The position numbers were made by a program, and so were the translations under genes. The notes under the pieces were generated by a model. That model was not told the DNA's origin. It made no database searches and saw only the letters and a program-made list of their open reading frames with translations. From Rhodobacteraceae bacterium WFHF2C18 (GTDB lineage: Bacteria > Pseudomonadota > Alphaproteobacteria > Rhodobacterales > Rhodobacteraceae), in the NCBI GenBank assembly GCA_002166865.1, contig NHTQ01000001.1:186001-250000 (forward strand): a stretch of 64,000 bases of DNA, given 5' to 3'. Shown piece by piece: positions 59,116 to 64,000 of the stretch. The stretch's first letter is position 1, and every line of letters begins with the position of its first letter.

Positions 59116-62100
59116 ATGGCGACGATTCTTCTTTCGGCGGCGGGCGCGGCGCTTGGCGGCTCGCTCGGCGGGACCGTTCTGGGCCTGTCCATGGCCGCTG
59201 CCGGGCGTTTCGCCGGGGCGGTGATCGGCCGCTCGATCGACCAGCGGCTGCTGGGGCAGGGCTCCGAGGTGGTGGAGACCGGCCGCGTGAGCCGCCTGCG
59301 CCTGACCGGTGCGGGCGAGGGCGACGCCATCGCGCAGGTCTACGGCCGCATGCGGGTGGCCGGTCACGTGATCTGGGCCAGCGACTTCCGCCAGGATGTG
59401 CAGGTCACGGGCGGGGGCGGCAAGGGCGGCCCGCCCCGGCCCAAGCGCCGCGAGTACAGCTATTCGGTCAGCCTCGCGCTGGCGCTGTGCGAGGGCGAGA
59501 TCGGCCACGTCGGCCGGATCTGGGCCGACGGAAGCGAGATCGCGCGCGAGGATCTGGCGCTGCGGGTCTACCGCGGCACGCGCGATCAGCTGCCCGACCC
59601 CGGGATCGAGGCGGTGGAGGGCGCGGGCCTGGTTCCGGCCTACCGCGGAACGGCCTATGTGGTGATCGAGGACCTGGAGCTTGGTCCCTACGGCAACCGC
59701 GTGCCGCAGTTCACCTTCGAGGTCACGCGCCCCGCCCAGCCGGGCACGCCGGGGGCGGAGCTGGATCCGCCACAGGCGGTGCGCGGGGTCGCGCTGCTGC
59801 CCGGAAGCGGGGAATACGCCCTGGCCACGACGCCGGTCAAGCTTTCCGCAAGGCCCGGCTCGGCCAGGCTGGCCAATGTGAACACGCCCTCGGGCCAGCC
59901 CGATTTCGTGACCGCGCTGGACAACCTGGAGGGCGAGTTGCCGGGCTGCGGCGCGGTCTCGATGGTGGTGAGCTGGTTCGGCGACGACCTGAGGTGCGGA
60001 CAATGCGCGCTGCGCCCGGCAGTGGAGCGCAAGGACCTGCGCGCGCCCAACATGCCCTGGCGGGTGGCCGGCCTGACCCGTGCCACGGCGCCGACCGTGC
60101 CGGCCGACGACGCCGGGGCGCTGGTCTATGGCGGCACGCCCGCGGATGCCGCGGTGCTGGAGGCCATCGCGGCGCTGAAGGCGGCCGGGAAGGAGGTGAT
60201 GTATTATCCCTTCATCCTCATGACCCAGATGGCGGGCAACGCACGGCCCGACCCCTATGGCGCGGCCGGGGATCAGCCGGTGCTGCCCTGGCGTGGGCGC
60301 ATCACGCTGTCGCGGGCGCCGGGCCAGGACGGCAGCCCCGACGGCACGGCGGCCGCGGCGGAGGAGGTCGCGGCCTTCTTCGGCACGGCCCGGGCGGCGG
60401 ATTTCACGATCGGCGGCGGGACGACGCAGACCGTGGTGAACGAGGACCAGGTGATCGACCTGATCCATTTCCCCGAGGCCGCGGGGGGCAGCCCCGTGAC
60501 CTATACCGGGCCGGATGAATGGAGTTACCGGCGGTTCATCCTGCACCAGGCCGCGCTGTGTGCCGCGGCGGGGGGTGTCGAGAGCTTCTGCATCGGATCG
60601 GAAATGCGCGGCCTGACGCAGATACGTGGGCCGAACAACAGCTTCCCGGCGGTGACGCAGTTGATCGCCCTGGCGGCGGAGGTGCGCGCGCTGCTGGGAC
60701 CGGAGGTGAAGATCGGCTACGCCGCCGACTGGTCGGAGTATTTCGGCTATCAGCCCGAGGATGGCAGCGGCGACCGGTTCTTCCATCTCGATCCGCTCTG
60801 GGCGGATGCCAACATCGATTTCATCGGCATCGACAACTACATGCCGCTGTCGGACTGGCGCGAAGACGCCGAGCATGCCGATGCCGGCTGGGGCGCGATC
60901 CACGACCTGGGGTACCTGCAGGCCAATATCGAGGGCGGCGAGGGCTACGACTGGTATTACCACTCGCCCGAGGCGCGGGCCGCACAGATCCGCACCCCGA
61001 TCACCGATGCGGCGCACGGCGAGCCCTGGATCTGGCGCTACAAGGACATCCGCAACTGGTGGCTGAACCCCCACCACGACCGCGTCGGCGGGGTCCGGTC
61101 CGAGACGCCCACGCCCTGGGTGCCGCAATCCAAGCCCATCCGGTTCACCGAGTACGGCTGCCCGGCGGTGGACAAGGGCACGAACCAGCCCAACAAGTTC
61201 CTTGATCCCAAGTCCTCCGAATCCGCGCTTCCGCGGCACTCCGACGGGCGGCGGGACGACCTGATCCAGTTGCAGTACCTGCGCGCCGTTGCCGGGTATT
61301 GGCGCGACGCGGCCCACAACCCGGTGTCGCGCGAATACGGCGGGCCGATGATCGACATGGAGCACGCCTATGTCTGGGCCTGGGATGCGCGCCCCTATCC
61401 CTTCTTTCCCAACAACACCGCGCTGTGGCGCGACGGCGACAACTATCACCGGGGTCACTGGATCACGGGGCGGGCCGCGGCCCGGCGGCTGGACTCGGTG
61501 GTAGCGGAGATCGCGGCCCGCGCCGGGGCCGGCCCCGTGGTCACCGATGAGTTGCACGGGCACGTGCACGGCTATCTCGTGGACCAGGTCGAGGAGGCGC
61601 GCGCCGCGCTGCAGCCGCTGATGCTGCGGCACGGGTTCGACGGTGTGGAGCGCGGCGGCGCATTGCGCTTCGTGCCGCGGGACGGCCGGGCGGACCATGC
61701 CCTCGATCCGCAGGCGGCGGTGCGCGATGCCGAAAGCGAGGGCGTGATCGAGCGCCTGCGCGCCAATGCGACCGAGCTGTCGGGCCGGGTCCGGCTGCGG
61801 TTCGTCGAGGCCGAGGCCGATTTCGAGGTGATCGCCGAAGAGGCGATCCTGCCCGACGAGGCCAGCGGGGCAGTTTCCACCTCGGAGATCCCGCTGGCGA
61901 TGACCCGCGCGGAGGGGCGCCAGACGGTCGCGCGCTGGCTGTCGGAGGCGCGGGTGGCGCGGGACTCGCTGCGGGTGACCTTGCCACCCTCGGCGCTTGC
62001 GGTCGGGGCGGGCGACGTGATCGAGGTGCCCGAATCCGGCGGCACGGGGCGCTACCGGATCGACCGCGTGGAGCAGGCGGGCAATGCGCAGCGCCTGGAG

Positions 62101-63117
62101 GCTGTGCGGATCGAACCCGAAAGCTACCACCCGGTGGAGACCGGGGATGAGCGGCCCGCCCCGCGCCCCTTCGCCGCGCCGGTGCCGGTCACGCCCTTCT
62201 TCCTGGATCTGCCGCTTCTGACGGGCGAGGAAGTGCCGCACGCCCCGCACCTGGCGGTGACCGCCGATCCCTGGCCCGGCGCAGTGGCCGTCCATTCCGC
62301 CGACAGCGATGCGGACTACCGCTTGAACCGGGTGCTTGCGGGGCGGGCGACCGTTGGCGTGACCCAGACCCCGCTGGCCTGGGCGGCGCCGGGGCTGTTC
62401 GATCGCGGCGCGGGCCTTTATGTCAGGATGCTGAGCGGGACCCTGCAAAGCGTGGGCGACGATGCGCTTCTGGGCGGGGCCAACCTCTGCGCCGTGGGGG
62501 ACGGCACGCCGGGGGGATGGGAGCTGTTCCAGTTCCGCGATGCCGATCTGGTGGGGCCGGAAACCTACGTGCTGCGCCACCGCCTGCGCGGGCAGCTGGG
62601 CACCGAGGTGCCCCGAGGGCATGTCTGGCCGGCGGGCGCCTTCGTGGTTCGGATCGACGGGGCGCCCCAGCAGATCGCGTTGACCGAGGCGCAGCGCGGC
62701 CTTGCACGGCACTACCGCGTCGGCCCCGCGGGCCGGCCGGTGGACGACCCGGTCCATGGTCACGCCGTGATCGCCTTCGAGGGCCTGGGGCTGCGACCCT
62801 ACGCGCCGGTGCATCTTCGGGCCGCCCCGGCCGGCGGCGGCGATCTGCGCCTGAGCTGGATCCGCCGCACACGGATCGGCGGTGACCGCTGGGAAGTGCC
62901 CGAGGTGCCATTGGGCGAGGAAAGCGAGCGTTACCTTGTGCGCGTCATGCAGGGCGACAGGGTGCTGCGCGAGACCATGGTGGAGGCACCGCAATGGACC
63001 TACAGCGCGGCGGCGCGGGCCGCCGATACCGCGGGCGGTGCGTGCGATGTGCATGTGGCGCAGGTTTCGGCGCTTTTCGGTCCCGGCGCCTTCGCCGGCA
63101 TTTCCCTGAGCGGCTGA
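59116..63117 (+). CDS. GTA host-specificity megatron protein (orfg15)
   Basis: 1333 residues. The N-terminal hydrophobic, Gly-rich region ('LLSAAGAALGGSLGGTVLGLSMAAAGRFAGAVIG') precedes a phage tail-hub part; the middle (about 360-760) is the GTA_TIM glycoside-hydrolase-like barrel ('EVMYYPFILMTQMAGN', 'YADWSEYFGYQPEDGSGDRFFHLDPLWADANIDFIGIDNYMPLSDWRE', 'FTEYGCPAVDKGTNQPNKFLDPKSSESALP'); fibronectin-like and receptor-binding C-terminal modules follow. It forms the tail tip, contacts the host surface and may degrade envelope glycans. It is intact and the last structural gene. Confidence 0.95.
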   Translation: MATILLSAAGAALGGSLGGTVLGLSMAAAGRFAGAVIGRSIDQRLLGQGSEVVETGRVSRLRLTGAGEGDAIAQVYGRMRVAGHVIWASDFRQDVQVTGGGGKGGPPRPKRREYSYSVSLALALCEGEIGHVGRIWADGSEIAREDLALRVYRGTRDQLPDPGIEAVEGAGLVPAYRGTAYVVIEDLELGPYGNRVPQFTFEVTRPAQPGTPGAELDPPQAVRGVALLPGSGEYALATTPVKLSARPGSARLANVNTPSGQPDFVTALDNLEGELPGCGAVSMVVSWFGDDLRCGQCALRPAVERKDLRAPNMPWRVAGLTRATAPTVPADDAGALVYGGTPADAAVLEAIAALKAAGKEVMYYPFILMTQMAGNARPDPYGAAGDQPVLPWRGRITLSRAPGQDGSPDGTAAAAEEVAAFFGTARAADFTIGGGTTQTVVNEDQVIDLIHFPEAAGGSPVTYTGPDEWSYRRFILHQAALCAAAGGVESFCIGSEMRGLTQIRGPNNSFPAVTQLIALAAEVRALLGPEVKIGYAADWSEYFGYQPEDGSGDRFFHLDPLWADANIDFIGIDNYMPLSDWREDAEHADAGWGAIHDLGYLQANIEGGEGYDWYYHSPEARAAQIRTPITDAAHGEPWIWRYKDIRNWWLNPHHDRVGGVRSETPTPWVPQSKPIRFTEYGCPAVDKGTNQPNKFLDPKSSESALPRHSDGRRDDLIQLQYLRAVAGYWRDAAHNPVSREYGGPMIDMEHAYVWAWDARPYPFFPNNTALWRDGDNYHRGHWITGRAAARRLDSVVAEIAARAGAGPVVTDELHGHVHGYLVDQVEEARAALQPLMLRHGFDGVERGGALRFVPRDGRADHALDPQAAVRDAESEGVIERLRANATELSGRVRLRFVEAEADFEVIAEEAILPDEASGAVSTSEIPLAMTRAEGRQTVARWLSEARVARDSLRVTLPPSALAVGAGDVIEVPESGGTGRYRIDRVEQAGNAQRLEAVRIEPESYHPVETGDERPAPRPFAAPVPVTPFFLDLPLLTGEEVPHAPHLAVTADPWPGAVAVHSADSDADYRLNRVLAGRATVGVTQTPLAWAAPGLFDRGAGLYVRMLSGTLQSVGDDALLGGANLCAVGDGTPGGWELFQFRDADLVGPETYVLRHRLRGQLGTEVPRGHVWPAGAFVVRIDGAPQQIALTEAQRGLARHYRVGPAGRPVDDPVHGHAVIAFEGLGLRPYAPVHLRAAPAGGGDLRLSWIRRTRIGGDRWEVPEVPLGEESERYLVRVMQGDRVLRETMVEAPQWTYSAAARAADTAGGACDVHVAQVSALFGPGAFAGISLSG

Positions 63118-63126
63118 CCGGCCCGC

Positions 63127-63465
63127 TCAGCCGCGCGCGCACTCCACGCAGCGCGTCGCGCCGGGGTCGAGTTCCAGCCGCCCGGGCGCGATCGCCTCGC
63201 CGCAATCCTCGCAATAGCCGAACTCGCCCTCCTCCATCCGGGCGAGGGCGGCGCGCAGGCGCGTGCGCTCGGCCTCGCGGCGGACTTGGGTGGCCTTGGC
63301 CATGGCCTGGTTCTGAAGGGCGTCCTGCCGGCTGAGGCGCCCGATGGACTGCTGGTCGAGGTCCACGGTCTTCTGCCCGGACCTGCCCCGTTCGTCCGCG
63401 CCCTCAAGCTCTTTAAGGCGGGCTGCGATCAGGGCGCGGAAGCGGGCCTGCTCGGCGTCATTCAT
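63127..63465 (-). CDS. TraR/DksA-type C4 zinc finger protein
   Basis: 112 residues from ATG 63465 (another in-frame ATG is at 63486). A helical coiled-coil, then the zinc finger 'YCEDCGEAIAPGRLELDPGATRCVEC' with four Cys, the DksA/TraR C4 motif. Shorter than DksA (about 151) and without its full coiled coil, so a direct role at RNA polymerase is likely but differs in detail. It is convergent with GTA orfg15 (9 bp apart) and divergent from cysE. Confidence 0.85.
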   Translation of the reverse strand: MNDAEQARFRALIAARLKELEGADERGRSGQKTVDLDQQSIGRLSRQDALQNQAMAKATQVRREAERTRLRAALARMEEGEFGYCEDCGEAIAPGRLELDPGATRCVECARG

Positions 63466-63507
63466 GGTCACGATCTCTTTGATCACGGCTTTGCATTTTG
63501 TGCGATC

Positions 63508-63526
63508 TGACTATCTGCTATAGTCA
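63508..63526. promoter_or_regulatory. Dyad in the TraR/DksA-like - cysE divergent gap
   Basis: TGACTAT (63508-63514) and ATAGTCA (63520-63526) are exact reverse complements around CTGCT. It lies 24-42 bp upstream of the cysE ATG in an unusually A/T-rich stretch. It looks like an operator for a dimeric regulator; the regulator is not identified. Confidence 0.5.
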
Positions 63527-63549
63527 ATCATAGCGGAAGGAGCATGCAA

Positions 63550-64000
63550 ATGGCCGAAACCCACGCGAAGCTGGCCGAGTTCGACCCTGTCTGGGCGCAG
63601 ATCCGGACAGAGGCCGAGGACGCCATCGCGCACGAGCCGCTGTTCGGCGGGCTGGTCCATTCCAGCATCCTGCACCACAAGACGATCGAATCGGCGCTGG
63701 CCTACCGCATCTCGCTGAAGCTGACCTCGACGGAGATGCCCGAGCAGATCCTGCGCGAGATCTGCGATGCCGCCTATGCGGCCGATGCTGATCTTGCCCT
63801 GGCTGCCCGGGCCGATATCGTCGCCGTGCACGACCGCGACCCGGCCTGCGACAGGTTCATCCAGCCGGTGCTTTTCTTCAAGGGCTTCCAGGCGTTGCAG
63901 GCCTACCGCGTGGCGCACTGGCTGTGGACCTCGGGGCGGCTGGACATGGCGCGCTTCTTCCAGATGCGCAGTTCCGAGGTTTTCGGCATCGACATCCACC
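63550..64000 (+). CDS. cysE: Serine O-acetyltransferase, C-terminus cut by window edge
   Basis: 150 residues are visible: 'MAETHAKLAEFDPVWAQIRTEAEDAIAHEPLFGGLVHSSILHHKTIESALAYRISLKL' and 'PACDRFIQPVLFFKGFQALQAYRVAHWLWTSGRLDMARFFQMRSSEVFGIDIH', the CysE N-terminal helical domain leading into the left-handed beta-helix. It acetylates serine for cysteine synthesis. ATG 63550 is preferred over 63544 because GAAGGAG then has 7-nt spacing. Confidence 0.93.
   Translation, partial: MAETHAKLAEFDPVWAQIRTEAEDAIAHEPLFGGLVHSSILHHKTIESALAYRISLKLTSTEMPEQILREICDAAYAADADLALAARADIVAVHDRDPACDRFIQPVLFFKGFQALQAYRVAHWLWTSGRLDMARFFQMRSSEVFGIDIH

Larger units (their letters stand above)
49028..63117 (+). mobile_element. 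Gene transfer agent (RcGTA-type) structural cluster, orfg1-orfg15
   Basis: A full set of phage-derived head, connector and tail genes on one strand: terminase small and large subunits, portal, orfg3.5, prohead protease, HK97 capsid, orfg6-orfg8 connectors, major tail protein, orfg10 and 10.1 chaperones, short tape measure, and orfg12-orfg15 baseplate/host-recognition genes. Gene order and sizes match the R. capsulatus GTA. There is no integrase, repressor or lysis gene, as expected for a domesticated particle. GTAs package random host DNA of a few kb and transfer it. Starts overlap or are very closely spaced, indicating one long transcript from the promoter at 48885. All genes appear intact. 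Confidence 0.95.

Noticed and set aside
58288..63054. A 1588-codon open frame antisense to GTA orfg15
   Set aside because: High-GC shadow of a long real gene; residue composition is Arg/His/Pro/Gly-rich with no recognisable domain, and orfg15 is clearly real.
49028..63117. An active prophage
   Set aside because: No integrase, repressor, replication, holin/lysin cassette or attachment sites, and the gene order is that of a GTA.

Overview
This window is a high-GC chromosomal segment from an alphaproteobacterium of the family Rhodobacteraceae (Roseobacter/Rhodobacter group). The main evidence is a complete Rhodobacter capsulatus-type gene transfer agent (GTA) cluster in canonical order. Supporting evidence is the glnB-glnA pair, a fabD-fabG-acpP-(hisA-like)-fabF-mltG block, an acidic C-terminal extension on ribosomal protein L9, and the betI-betC-betB-betA / choXWV choline locus. 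No rRNA, CRISPR array, IS element or integrase was seen. One tRNA gene, tRNA-Leu(UAG), is present.

Layout. 1-1501: a truncated DUF4177 gene and a YeeE/YedE sulfur-transport-type membrane protein. 1716-4237: the remains of a dipeptide ABC transporter (substrate-binding protein tail, dppB, dppC, ATPase), all four genes broken, next to an intact M20 amidohydrolase. 5456-14146: housekeeping and unknown genes (lipid acyltransferase, FliG, PurB, DUF6314, a phosphoesterase-like protein, a DUF3445 haem oxygenase-like protein, a lytic transglycosylase). 14335-17903: glnA and glnB, divergent from the metabolite-repair gene nnrDE. 17918-19794: two Hint-domain genes flanking tRNA-Leu. 19991-24530: tig, a luxR-luxI quorum-sensing pair, and rpsF-rpsR-rplI. 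25404-27260: a YceI protein convergent with a cytochrome b561-YceI fusion. 27437-33159: fatty acid synthesis genes and mltG. 33326-44846: an EamA exporter and the choline import/oxidation locus. 44954-48736: two DUF465 coiled-coil proteins, an alpha/beta hydrolase with an ScfR-type regulator, and a LysM protein. 48885-63117: the GTA with its promoter. 63127-64000: a DksA-type zinc finger protein and the start of cysE.

How the genes work together. Choline and choline-O-sulfate are imported by ChoXWV, desulfated by BetC and oxidised by BetA and BetB to glycine betaine, under BetI, whose operator-like dyad lies just upstream of betI. LuxI/LuxR would report cell density; in R. capsulatus a LuxI/LuxR pair controls GTA production, so having both in one window is suggestive but not proof of a link. 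GlnB and GlnA are the nitrogen-assimilation core, with a candidate NtrC site upstream.

The most notable structures not explained by genes are these. (1) A two-hairpin palindromic repeat has three copies, one inserted in frame inside nnrDE. (2) A perfect 23-bp inverted repeat between betB and betA carries, in its loop, a canonical one-nucleotide-loop G-quadruplex motif on the minus strand. (3) The GTA promoter places its predicted transcription start at the ATG of a 38-codon arginine-rich leader ORF containing a strong hairpin and overlapping the terminase small subunit start. (4) A 12-bp inverted repeat overlaps the fabD promoter. (5) A dipeptide transporter was disabled by several independent lesions.
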